From: Owenia fusiformis
Lineage: Eukaryota > Annelida > Polychaeta > Sabellida > Oweniidae
Direction: 5' to 3'
Assembly (NCBI GenBank): GCA_903813345.2
Contig: CAIIXF020000006.1
Span: 18,234,348 to 18,298,347 of the forward strand
Length of the DNA stretch: 64,000 nucleotides
Each line of letters begins with the position of its first letter. Position 1 is the first letter of the stretch. The position numbers and the translations under genes are program-made. The notes under the pieces are model-generated. The model did no database searches. It was not told the origin of the DNA and was given only the letters and a program-made list of their open reading frames with translations. Shown piece by piece: positions 1-10,900 of the stretch.

Positions 1-830
1 TTGACATTGAGAAGGTCATTGAAGGTCAAATGTCAAATCTAAAGTCAGAATTGAATTTCTGAGAACACGTAGATGATTTTGAAAAAGAAAATTTAGTCAA
101 TTTGAAGCAAGCTGAAAAAAGACCTTTTTGACCTTTTTTGACTTTGAGAAGGTCATTGAAGGTCAAATGTCAAATCTTAAGTCAAATCTAAAGTCAGATT
201 TGAATTTCTGAGAACACGTAGATGATTTTGAAAATTTCTTTTAGTCAATTTGAAGCAAGTTGAAAACAGACCTTTTTGACCTTGAGAAGGTCATTGAAGG
301 TCAAATGTCAAATCTTAAGTCAAATCTTAAGTCAGATTTGAATTTCTGAGAACACATAGATGATTTTGAAAAAAAAAATTTAGTCAATTTGAAGCAAGTT
401 GAAAACAGACCTTTTTGACCTTTTTTGACCTTGAGAAGGTCATTAAAGGTCAAATGTCAAATCTAAAGTCAGATTTGAAGGTCAAATGTCAGATCTAAAG
501 TCAGATTTGAATTTCTGAGAACATGTAGATGATTTTGAAAAAAAATTTAGTCAATGTGAAGCAAGTTGAAAAAAGACCTTTTTGACCTTGAGAAGGTCAT
601 TGAAGGTCAAATGTCAAATCTAAAGTCAGATTTGAACTTCTGATAACATGTAGATGATTTAGAAAAAAATTGAAGTCAGTCTAAACAGTATTTGTTAAGT
701 TATAGGAAGTTGTAAGAAATTGTTACAGACGCCGGACGCCAACCTCCAACCGCCGGACGCCAACCTCCAACCACCGTCGCAAAAAAACGGAGACCCTTTT
801 GGTGGTGACATAATAAAAGCAATATACTCA
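1..830 (-). mobile_element. AGGTCA-rich satellite with hairpin-ended element terminus
   Basis: About five irregular units (roughly 125-170 bp) share a core around 'gtagatgattttgaaaa' and 'ttgaaggtcaaatgtc'. The array is followed at about 722-830 by a GC-richer stretch ending in 'ggtggtgacata'. The same satellite joined to the same terminus recurs in the opposite orientation at 25580-26240, so satellite and terminus belong to one element family. A terminus-only copy lies at 15659-15790, and a satellite fragment sits inside 27544-27752. No coding capacity was seen. Confidence 0.8.
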
Positions 831-839
831 TTTTGAAAA

Positions 840-2030
840 ATCAGATGAATTAATTTTTTTTCATGGGGAGATCACAATGAGAAGCGCATTACTTCCTTTT
901 ATATGATGATGCCTAGGGACACAGTTGCTATGTTCGACAAAGAATTTTCAAGATGGCCGCTTTATTTCAAAATGACAGCAATTTTTCTTTAAAAAAACAT
1001 AATCTTTGATAACTCAAATACCAGTAAACGGATTTGGTTCAAATTTTATATGATGATGGCTAGGGACACAGTTGTTTTGTTCAAAAATGAATTTTCAAGA
1101 TGGCCACTGAATTTCAAAATGGTGGCCATTTTTCGTAAAAAAAATGAACGGATTTGTTTTTCTTATATGATAATGCCAAGGGACACAGTAGCTCTGTTCG
1201 AGGAAGAATTTTAAAAATGGCAGCTGAATTTCAAAATTGTTGCCATTTTTCTTAATTCAAATTTTATATGAACTACCTGAAACAAAACAATGACTTCTAT
1301 GGATCAAAGCTCAAATTCTTAGCAAGATGTAACAAATTTGCTCTTTATTCCAATTATGAATCACAAAGAAAGACAGATGGAAAATGCATATTATGTAAAG
1401 ATAATGTAGATGACTCTATCCAACACAGACTTGTAGAATGTTCTTTCTTTAACAAAGAAAGAATACACTTCTATTGTAAGTTACTAGACAAATGCAATGA
1501 GAATGTGTTTAATTATTTTATATCCTGTACCTCAGAAAATAAACTCTATTTTATGTTAGGTGATGATGTTCTCAGTCAATGGGGGCACGATCAATTTTAT
1601 ATTGTAGATGGACTGGTAAAACAGTTTTTAACAAAGATTTTTAAACCTGACTTATAAGAACGATTTTAGATATTTTAATGATCATGTATGTATTTTGACT
1701 GTAGACGCACCTAAATATTTTTAGTGTGCCACTGATTTAAAAGTGTATGTCTAAATAATAAATAAATAAATATGCTGATACCTAGGGACACTATAGCTCT
1801 GTTCGAGAAAGATTTTCAAAATGACTGCAGAATTTCAAATGGCTTCCATTTTTAGTAAAAAAGAATGTAATCTTTGATAACTCAAATTTTAATTTATGGT
1901 TTACATTTTATATGTTGATGCTTAGGGACAAACAAGCTCTGCTCAAGAAGGAATTTTCAAGATGGCCACTAATAATCTAAATATGTTTTGTTAGGTGGGA
2001 TTTGCTACTCCGTGGAGTTGCTGTTTTTCT
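840..2030 (+). repeat. Degenerate ~125-bp tandem array ('caagatggccgc' family)
   Basis: Repeated units contain 'ttcaagatggccgc', 'aatctttgataactcaaa' and 'ggttcaaattttatatg', spaced about 120-140 bp. The array is split by a LINE tail at 1271-1769. It ends at about 1990-2030 in a motif containing 'gggatttgctactccgtgg'. An independent array at 27940-28730 ends in the same motif in the same orientation, so both look like truncated copies of one element with a fixed 3' end. Confidence 0.75.
1271..1769 (+). mobile_element. 3' end of a non-LTR retrotransposon (LINE), 5'-truncated
   Basis: An open frame to 1657 encodes a cysteine/histidine cluster (CILCKDN...H...VECSFF) of the kind found at the C-terminus of LINE reverse transcriptases. 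A short 3' UTR and an (AATA)n tail follow at about 1757-1769. The element splits a unit of the surrounding array and is flanked by ATATG at 1266-1270 and 1770-1774, a plausible 5-bp target duplication. The apparent start ATG at 1268 is target DNA, not an authentic start. The fragment is not expected to be functional. Confidence 0.75.
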
Positions 2031-2059
2031 AGTTCTAGTTTTAAGAAAAAACTCCCTGA

Positions 2060-2510
2060 TATTTTACACATTTGTACATCATTCAATTTTCTATCAGCGT
2101 ACTATATTTCATGACCATCAGATAAGTCACAATGTCACAATGTTACAGCACTTTAAAGAACATGCCCCAGTGGCCACTTTGCGCTTTCAGTATAACTGCT
2201 CACATAGTCCAAAATGTCCCTACCTGTGGAAAAATGGCAAAAAAGATGGAGTGTTTGAGAATGATCTCAGGACAATTGCAGACATCAAGAGTGAGATCAT
2301 TTGTGTCAGGCCATACCTGCTGAGGAATTCATTCAGGTGATTGACAACTGTGCAGGTTTGACTATAGCGGGATGATGCTCGAATTTGAAGCATGTTGTTA
2401 AATTAGTGCTGTAAAATTTTGACTATCAGTCTGATGGTCATGAAATATAGTAGGGTGGTAGAAAAGTGAATGATGTACTTAAATGTGTGAAATATCAGAG
2501 AGTAAATCCC
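2060..2510. repeat. Imperfect long inverted repeat (~110-bp arms)
   Basis: The stretch 2060-2170 reappears as its reverse complement at about 2390-2510, sharing for example 'tactatatttcatgacc' and 'tgtacatcattcaattttc' with scattered mismatches. The arms surround a roughly 220-bp centre. This is a foldback or MITE structure. The open frames crossing it are not believed to be genes. Confidence 0.7.
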
Positions 2511-2519
2511 TTAAATGAC

Positions 2520-3088
2520 AAAGATATGAGGAAAATGCAGGGTTCCTTTTTTGAACACCCTGAACCTACAAACCCGGTAAGTCCATCATATTTTCTGTTT
2601 TAATTTACAATCAAAGTGTTATGCCAGGAGGCAGAGAAATAAAACCGAGAACTGCTACCAATTATGAAAATTGGTAAAAAATATTTAATTTGAAGCTTAG
2701 TTAACAACATTTTTGTCACAGTTTTTATTATGTCAATACATAGAAAACTAAATATATAATACTCTATTCATTACACACATCTATCATGTCTATATTTATA
2801 TATATATAATATATATATACAAAGCATCAACTTCTATTTATAATAAAATACAAGTCTACTTTGAAAATGGCACCAGTCAAAATGTCGATGGATTGATGGA
2901 GAGAATCACAAATGGATATCTTGTTTTTATGTTTCTCTTGGCACCAAAATAACTCCATAAAAAGCAGCATTTATGATCAGCATACATATAAATATCATTC
3001 ATGGCACTGTCGTAGTGGTCGAACTTAGTTGCATTTTGTGAATTTTTTATTTATGATAATACATGCAATCATTTTAACAGATTATCTC
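2520..3088. other. 3' flank of the zinc finger gene; AT-rich
   Basis: AT-rich sequence with a (TA)n run around 2797-2820. It probably includes the 3' UTR of the minus-strand zinc finger gene. An AATAAA-like hexamer on the minus strand lies near 3046-3051, only about 40 nt past the stop codon. Nothing else was recognised. Confidence 0.4.
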
Positions 3089-4594
3089 TTAAGAGTGAAT
3101 CAATTTGTGTTTGATTAGATTATTTCTCCGTTTGAAGACTTTATCACATTTTTCACAACTAAAATTCAAATTGTGAACCAATTCATGTTTATTCAGCTTA
3201 TTTCTTGTAGAAAATGCTTCATCACAAATCTGGCATTTAAACTTTTTAATTGTGTGTACTAAATCAAAATGTTCCTTTAAGAGGCTTGAACTATAATAGG
3301 ATTGATCGCATAATTTACAATTGTATTTTTTATTGTTTGCCGAGTGCACCAGTTCATGTTGTTTTAAATAACTCCGTCGAATAAATGCTTTATCACAAAA
3401 TTGACACTTAAACGGTCGAGCCTCTCGTCCCATATGAAGGAACATGTGTTCTTTGAGGCTAGGCTTCTGAGTGAATGTCTTTTTACAAACTTCACATTGG
3501 AATGGTTTGACTTCCATGTGAGTTGCTTGATGCACTCTCAATATATATGCTTGTGAACATTTTCTTCCACAAATGTTACATACAAATGGTGTCTCACCAG
3601 TATGCTGCCGATAATGCCTCTTTAATTGTAACTTTGTAGCGAAGGCCTTGTTACAAACATCACATTTGATTGAACCAATGTGGATCGTTAACTTTCCCTT
3701 CGAGGCAAAATATTCGCCACATTTTTCACATTTAAATTTTTTCTCACCAGTGTGTCTAACCTCATGGAGCTTGTAGTCTCTATTCGTAATAAAACCCTTG
3801 CCACAATATAGACATTTAAATGGTTTGGCATTACTCTCTCTATGGGTCAATTCATGCACATGCATAGCATCTTTCCTACTGAATTGCTTCCCACATACTT
3901 CACATGAATATGGTTTCTCCCCCGTATGGGTTCTTATATGAACTCTCAAATAACCCTTCTGTGTATACCCCTTACCACATATGTCACATTTGAAAGGTCT
4001 ATATCCAGTATGTATATATCTATGCACTTTTAAATAACTGTTTGATAAAAATGTTTTACCACATATATCACAACTTAATTGCCTTTTCCCATGTTTTCCA
4101 CCAGGTTCTACTGCCTGTGGTTTAGGAGAATCATAACAAGTTGCGTAAATATTATCAGATTGTTCAACTTTTACATAGCTTTGTTGATGATTGTATTCAG
4201 AATCTGGTTGATTAAGGGTTTCCTCCATTCCTTCATTCAGATTATTGGTCTCATAATAGAGTCCCATAGAGGTTGTCTCTTCTAGTTCCCTGAGGTACAC
4301 TTCAGAAATGTCAATTTCTTCGGGTTCTTCTTTTATTTTTGTTACATAATTTTCCATTTCATCAAACATGTGGTCCTTCTGGTTTTTATTTTCCTCAAAC
4401 ACTTGACTTGTATCAGGCTTGTCAGTTTCGCAACTTTCTAATTTCAAATGATTCTGTTCAGCATTTGTTTCATACTTCTTCATTTGGTAAGTTGCTTGAT
4501 TTTCACAACTCTCTCTTTCAATTGATTCCTGTTCTGTGCTGCGATCCTCCATTTTAGGGGAATTCTGATTTTCACTAGTTGTACTATTTTCCAT
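3089..4594 (-). CDS. C2H2 zinc finger protein, 12 fingers, 501 aa
   Basis: Probable sequence-specific DNA-binding nuclear protein. Residues 1-172 are acidic and low in complexity, with two SUMO-type motifs, IKEE (87-90) and VKVE (141-144). Residues 173-501 hold twelve C2H2 fingers, several joined by TGEKP-like linkers. Finger 5 is degenerate: after 'KLTIHIGS' it runs directly into finger 6, so its second histidine and linker are missing. The frame is intronless and its first ATG is at 4594. Upstream in frame there is a TGA preceded by a decayed copy of the N-terminal 'NENQEPDK' repeat, so I keep this start. No KRAB, BTB or ZAD domain was seen. Orthology was not assigned because such genes expand lineage-specifically. 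Neighbouring genes give no hint of target. Confidence 0.93.
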   Translation of the reverse strand: MENSTTSENQNSPKMEDRSTEQESIERESCENQATYQMKKYETNAEQNHLKLESCETDKPDTSQVFEENKNQKDHMFDEMENYVTKIKEEPEEIDISEVYLRELEETTSMGLYYETNNLNEGMEETLNQPDSEYNHQQSYVKVEQSDNIYATCYDSPKPQAVEPGGKHGKRQLSCDICGKTFLSNSYLKVHRYIHTGYRPFKCDICGKGYTQKGYLRVHIRTHTGEKPYSCEVCGKQFSRKDAMHVHELTHRESNAKPFKCLYCGKGFITNRDYKLHEVRHTGEKKFKCEKCGEYFASKGKLTIHIGSIKCDVCNKAFATKLQLKRHYRQHTGETPFVCNICGRKCSQAYILRVHQATHMEVKPFQCEVCKKTFTQKPSLKEHMFLHMGREARPFKCQFCDKAFIRRSYLKQHELVHSANNKKYNCKLCDQSYYSSSLLKEHFDLVHTIKKFKCQICDEAFSTRNKLNKHELVHNLNFSCEKCDKVFKRRNNLIKHKLIHS

Positions 4595-5743
4595 TTTATC
4601 TGGTTCCTGATTTTCATTGGATCAATAATTCTTCATCTTTTTTGGTTCCCGGTTTTCATTGGTTTATTCTTGATGTCATCGTCAGCTACATTTTATCCTT
4701 CTCATCATTCAGATTCTGAATCATCTGATCTAATTTTGATACACATTCCATAAAAAGTTAATCACTGAAAATATGAACAGCAAGACCAACCTTCGGGAAC
4801 GAGAATTATTTGATAAAGTATGCATACGTCACAGAAATCCCAGACGTGTTCACTAATAAGATTCACTGATAGACAACCTTATGTCAGTAAATGATCAATG
4901 GTTGCCGATGTATCCCAGTTAATTCATTGTCAGTGTCAGATCTTGTAATGTTAAAACTTTCAAAATAATCCTATTATTGACACAAATGGAATTTTGTTGT
5001 AATTTATCCGCTGTCCTGTCTGTTAATCAAAACTACCAATCATATGTCATGTATGTAGCTAGTTTGCCTTGTCATCTGAAAGCATAAAAATCCAGTTTTT
5101 ACATATCAAGCTTTCCAGAGTGTTCCAAAAGTATCAGGATTGATGTTACCATATTTTTAATATCCTCCCAATCACCTCAACATTTTCAGTGGACACATTC
5201 ATGAAAAGACAAGTCTCAGTTTGGAGAACGAAGTTCATCAGTCTACTGCACCTTACATCTGCTTTGGACAATTTTGATATTTTTACATATTGTAGATTTT
5301 GAATACGGTATTCATAATTTAATTTGGGTGCTATTTCTATATTTTCTATATTTTTCATAAAAATTATTAGCCCAGGAGACTTCTCCAAACCGAGACTTGT
5401 CCTTTAGTATATAAATGATTGTTATATCGAAGGCAACCAATATATTTTGAGAGGAGTTCAAAAATACTTATACAAATGCTCTGATTTCAATTTTCAAATC
5501 ATCATGTTTGTTTAAATAACAGATCAAATATCACTTATGAAGTAAAACCAATTTCAACGTCTATGGCCCGACATGTGTTTGCTTTTAGTTTACATCCCTC
5601 TCACATTATTCTCATATTATGGGGTTTTGATTCTGATCCATTTAATTGCAAAAAGGCACAAATATATGTGCATAATTGTTTGCGAGAAAATAAAAGGAAA
5701 AGCTCTCTGCTCTTATACCAGTCATCCTCATATATAATGTATA
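4595..5743. other. Upstream region of the zinc finger gene; no gene recognised
   Basis: It holds the 5' flank of the zinc finger gene, then AT-rich sequence. Short frames (for example 5146-5388 on the minus strand) resemble nothing I know and lack coding bias. No repeat boundary was recognised before 5744. Confidence 0.4.
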
Positions 5744-6620
5744 GACGTGTCGCAAAAAGGTGGCGCATTTGTTTTTTAAGGGTAACGCGTGAATGTAACT
5801 TTGATTCCCCGGATTATAAGATAATATTCTAATTAAAGTTATATATCATTTTAAAGCTGTTTCGATGAAGTTTTTAGATCAACTACACTCCGTTTACGAT
5901 TCTTGCGCGTTCTTTTTTAAAAAAGAGTTTTTTACCAAAACATCTGGCAAATATCCCCTGTTGACACGTTACATTTTGAATTATTTTTCGTCTTTAAACG
6001 CTCATAACTCAAACAATATATGACTATTATACTTATTTTTCGTCTTGATAAAGGTAGATGGAAGTTTTATTTCAAAGGATGAATTTTAGTAAGCGTCCCA
6101 TATTGTGACGTCATAGAGTTTGAAAAATAGAATCTGTTGACAGCTCATTTTTTGTTACCTTCAACTTTTCAGGTGTACATTAAACAAAAAATACGAGATC
6201 AATTTTTAATAAATCATACATGATTATTTTGCTCTTAAACTCTAGTTTATTAATAAATAGTTGATTTTGCTCGCAAAAGACCTGTTTTCTGTTGTATGGG
6301 GAAAAGTGGAGGATGAAAGGTTTTCAAAATTCATTAAAATAGGGCTAATTTACGCCATTCGCCTATTTTCAAGCACGGCAACACGTATATTTATTTCACC
6401 TAAAATATCAATTGATTCGTGTTTTATGATGCTCCTATCCCATTGTTAATACATATACGATATCAGAGTTATTCGCCTTAACTATTTTAAGATATAGAGG
6501 CAAATGTGGAGGACGAAAGGATTTCCATATGTGTACATTTTTCTCAAAAAACGTCACATTCTGTGGTGTTAAAAAGCGAAAATGTGTAAAAATGCGTGCG
6601 CGACCTTTTTGCGACACGTC
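5744..6620. mobile_element. 877-bp TIR element, termini GACGTGTCGCAAAAAGGT
   Basis: The left end GACGTGTCGCAAAAAGGT is matched by ACCTTTTTGCGACACGTC at the right end. Flanking ATA on both sides is a possible short target duplication. Shorter copies with related ends lie at 42866-43272 and 51479-51886 within the LicD units, sharing 'gaatgtaactttaattc' and 'gaggacgaaaggat'. No transposase frame is present, so it is probably non-autonomous. Confidence 0.8.
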
Positions 6621-6639
6621 ATAACTATTATTATATCGG

Positions 6640-6790
6640 TAAACCCTGTTAAGTGGAACACCTCAATGAGTGGAACACTTTTCAAAGTGACTCATAACAT
6701 TTAGTAAAAGCAACCTCAGCAAGTGGAACACTCCTAAGTGAGTCACTATTTGAGGTACAAAGGTGTTCCACTTGTATAGGTTTAACTGTA
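6640..6790. mobile_element. Short MITE of the 'acctgt..gtggaacacc' family
   Basis: Ends are inverted: 'taaaccctgttaagtgg' on the left and 'cacttgtataggtttaac' on the right, with repeated 'gtggaacac' inside. Relatives are at 9991-10291 and 26911-27088, and a decayed one at about 13744-13818. It lies just downstream of the CHCHD5 stop codon. Confidence 0.65.
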
Positions 6791-6818
6791 ATTGTATTGA
6801 AAATGAGATGGTGGATGG

Positions 6819-7418
6819 TTAATGCTGATATGAATTCAAGACAGTTACAACTGTACCTTTCTTTGGTATAAAGTTACTTGCACACTTGGAGAACTTCTCT
6901 AGCTCTGTAAAGCAGACAGTGACATCTGCTGGGTGATGCTTGAGGCACAGATCATATGCTGTATAAGGTTCGCTACAAATATCCTTGATTTTTTTGATAG
7001 TGTCGCTGCAAATAATAGATGGTATAAAATATGTCATCAACTTTATTAGTATTATTACTTATAAGTTGATGTACAAATCATAGGGTAAAATTATGGAATA
7101 GAGAGGACAATTTTTATTTTTCTAGACTTGTTTAAACTATATACACAAAATGGAAAAAGCTAAATGTATTAGATTAAACAAATGCAATGTTAATTGATAG
7201 CCTACAATGTTACCTTATATTGAAAATGTTTAACTAAAACAAATTAATTTAACTCACTGTGATTCAGTGCAATGAGCAAGTGCTTGCCTCTCCTGACTGC
7301 ACTTCTCTTGCCAATTATCAGGGTATGCCTTCACACAGCTTGCAACTCCCTCTAGTTCATAGTCACACAAATTAGCAACAATTTTCAAAATGACTTCCCT
7401 GGAAAATAGTAATTGCAT
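6819..7418 (-). CDS. CHCHD5: CHCHD5, twin CX9C (CHCH domain) protein, two exons
   Basis: Small CHCH protein of the type imported into the mitochondrial intermembrane space and oxidised there (family knowledge). Exons: 7418-7258 and 7005-6819. The intron has donor CACA|gtgagt and acceptor tttgcag. The joined 115 residues carry four CX9C motifs (C-DYELEGVAS-C, C-SQERQALAH-C, C-SEPYTAYDL-C, C-FTELEKFSK-C), forming two CHCH domains. Spacing and the central 'CTESHDTIKKIKDIC' follow the human CHCHD5 layout, as does the length (human 110 aa). The start is uncertain. ATG at 7418-7416 is in frame and preceded by an in-frame stop, giving MQLLFSREV. A good acceptor (ttttccag at 7399) also allows an upstream first exon, which I could not place. 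Head to head with ATP13A1. Confidence 0.9.
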
Positions 7419-7935
7419 GTAAAGTTCAAGTTTTCATAAAGGTGAAATTTTTAAAAGTTCTAGAGATTTAAGTAAAATCAGCATTTAACAAAATGTAATT
7501 CAGCATTGGCCTACAAGCCGGTGTGGTGGCCGGTGTTTATGATCATGGGCGATAATATGTTATACTATTAAAAAACACATTTCATTGGCTTTGAAGGAAT
7601 CGAATGCGACGATATCTCCCATTGCAAAGATTAAATATGATCATGTTAATAACATCAATATAAATTAATAGAAATTGATTCCGTCTTTATATACCAAATA
7701 CTCAATTTTAGGTGGAACTAGCATACATTTCAAAATAATACCGGAAGTGGTTTGAAAGGAAATGAATATGTATTTTAACCATCAAATATTGTCATAAAGC
7801 CATATATGGATGACCAAAAGTCAGAATGGTACCAGACAAATTAAGCAAAGATGTTATTTTAATCACTTATGCCTCAAATGTCAGTCTTGGGAACTTTATT
7901 TGCCAAGATTATTCACTCCGTAAATAATTTAAAAA
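7419..7935. promoter_or_regulatory. Shared intergenic region between CHCHD5 and ATP13A1
   Basis: Only about 0.5 kb separates the two divergent coding starts, so promoters for both must lie here (inference), possibly with a 5' exon of CHCHD5. I see no TATA box close to either start. No repeat family from the rest of the window intrudes here, unlike the introns on both sides. Confidence 0.5.
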
Positions 7936-10900
7936 ATGGCAAAAAGTTTGAATGAAGAAATTCAGCAGATTTCGCTTCATAACCCCAGACCCCTAGTCCT
8001 CCATGGCTATGTAGCACCATTTATGGTGTTATATAGTATCTGGCTATATGTATGGGTGGTCGTATTCGGGGTTGATGAATTCTTTGAGCTGGGATGTATC
8101 GCTTTAGCCGGTATCGGAATTCTGCAAATTTTGGTTTGTCTTTTCTGTTTCTGGTCTGTAGCCATCAGATGTGCATTGACCTGTTCCAAGGTAAGATATA
8201 TAAGCGAATCAGTGCATGTTTTTAAACACCAAGTATGATTTGAAGGAATTGCAACATTGATTTCATGGCTGTCAACTGTCACTCAATTTGCATATTTGTC
8301 ACGCATTTGCTGAATAAATTAAAGTCACAATCTTTTTTGCTTGACAGAATATGTCACGCAAATATACATTTTATCTGATTATTGTCAAGCAAAAATATTT
8401 CATAAAAAAATCAAGGCTGAAAAAACGAACAATTTAGTTCAGTTGGGATTTTCACACAAATTGCGTATATGTCACACATTTGATTCGAATGTTCTTGTTC
8501 CTGTAAAATGGAGCGGGGATAAGAAGCATTGCAATTTGTGTTATTATATTATTCCAGGGCCAAGATCCAGCCAGTAGCAAGTTGGTGCATGTTGTCCCAA
8601 CAGAGAATAATGGCTTTGCTGCCTTACTTCCCCTGCAGCATGATAAGGTAAGGTTATTGGTCAAAATTAAGAATAACTGAATTGGTATTTGTATTATTCC
8701 TTTCAAATAATATACTGTACGCCCGGTATTATTCGCGAGCTTTAATTTCGCGAATTTTGCGAAAACTTGGTTTCGCGGCTATTAAATTTCGCGAATTTCA
8801 CAAGCTAAATTACTAGTAGATGTACAGTAATTGCACTTACCTGATGTCATAGTTGGTTCAGATTTACAATAACTGGGATCTTTATCATCGGCAAGCTGCA
8901 TATCAACTTCTATTATCGCATCGTTAATTTCGGTCTTATTTTAAAACGAAAAAGCAGTTTGAATTAGTATTTTGTATTACTAGTAGTTATTCGAATTTTG
9001 TACTCACAACATCAAGAATCGTGAGAGTATCAATGTTGCATTCTGGGAGCCATTCTGGAGTTGCACAGTACTACTAGTATCAGACTTGCCAACCTAAATA
9101 TTGAAGTTACTCGATCCAAACTTGTAGAGAAAACTCATAAAGCAACAGTGAACATTGGGATATCCATTTCAATGGCAAATGAGGTCAGTTTCGCGACGAT
9201 AATTTTTCGCGATTTTAACACCATCGCGAAAAGCGCGAAAGTTAATCGCACGCGAGTAATACCGGGCGTACAGTAGTCTAATCTTTTCATAACAAAAAAA
9301 TAATGCAATCTACTTTTAATTTCAAGAATTTGGAGACAGGGAAATCTGAGATTTGGTTCATCTTTCAAAAGACTAAGTATGTTTACGATAGTGAGGAAAA
9401 GAAGCAATTTCGTCCCATACAGTTCCCTGTAAATAACTCTATGAGGGAGTACATGGACTGGAAAGGATATCAAGAGGAAGTAGAACTGAAGATAGCTGAA
9501 CAAAAATATGGAAAGAATAAGTGAGACATTTTTGTATTGTTTGTAAGGCTATTGTAGTACATTGGCTTCTCTATACCATATTGACCCATATATAGTCTCA
9601 TCTTAACCACATGATTCATATTTTGTATAAACTTCATAAGTAAAACTTAGAATAAGAGGTCAATTTTTTTATAGAACTAGCTGACAGAATGAGTGTTTAT
9701 TGAGAGTTCTTATGGAAATGAAACTCAGAACTGCTCTTCTACTTCACTTGTTCTGTTTTCAAGAACAGTAACTACATTTATGGAACTTTTTATTGAAGAT
9801 AATATTTTGTATATTGATTGAGTGACAATATGTTTGTTTATCTGTAAATAATATTTGTCAAAATTGTTTGATTTTAGGATGGTCATGGATATACCTCAGT
9901 TTGCCGAGTTGTTCAAAGAGCGCGCCACTGCTCCATTCTTTGTTTTTCAAGTCTTCTGTGTTGGTGAGTAGTACCTCATAGCACATAAAGATGGCATTAC
10001 AGTAAAACCTGTCTTAGTGAATACCTCTTTCTAGTGAACACCTATCTCTACAGACACCTGTCTACTGAACACCTGTCTCTAGTGAACCCCTGTCTCTACT
10101 GAACACCCGTCTCTAGTGAACACCTGTCTCTACTGAACACCTGTCTCTAGTGAACACCTGTCTCTACAGACACCCTTCCACTGCACATATTCTACTGACT
10201 ACTGTATAAATTTCCCTCTCTGTAGTGAACACCTACCAACACTGAATATTTTTTCTCAGCAAAAATGTTCAATATACACAGGTTTAACTGTATAGTATTT
10301 ATATTGTAAAAGTTAGTTCAGTGAATGATATACTCTGATATGTTGTTTTTAGATGAGTAGTCCAATATAAACTTAAAATATGTGTATGTTGAATATTGAA
10401 TAAATTATCAAATAGAATCAGCTTTCCTGTTCATAAAGTTGCATAATTTTACAGGGTAAACAGACCAATTGGTTAACACATAACATTTATAGGATATCCT
10501 ATGATTTTGAGGAATATCATTTTTATCTACGAGGTGATATTGATATCTGCACGAGAGAGCAAAGCGAACGAGGGCATATATCAATATCACCGAGTAGATT
10601 AAAATGATATTCTGAAAAAAAATCATAGGATGTTCTTATTATCCTACACTAACAAGGAGTGTACTAAATGTATAATATCATTGCAAAATGAATTTCATGC
10701 CAAATTGAGTCAATTTGGCGGGAAATCAACAAGCGGAGTATATCGTCACAATATCCTCCGCATATTGGGTTTTCCGGAGTATATCGTCACAATATCCTCC
10801 GCCCGGAGTATATCATCACAATATCCTCCGGTTATTCATATTGCCGATAGATATCAAATTTATTTTTTGATGTTATTAACACCCCGACATTTGAACTCGG

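Noticed and set aside
1268-1657. Intact small zinc-binding protein gene
   Set aside because: It is the truncated C-terminus of a LINE protein, and its ATG comes from the target site.
2002-2340. 112-codon frame
   Set aside because: It starts at a non-ATG codon, begins inside the terminal motif of a repeat and crosses one arm of an inverted repeat. No protein similarity recognised.
9135-9503. 122-codon minus-strand frame
   Set aside because: It is antisense to ATP13A1 exon 3 and runs through a MITE end.
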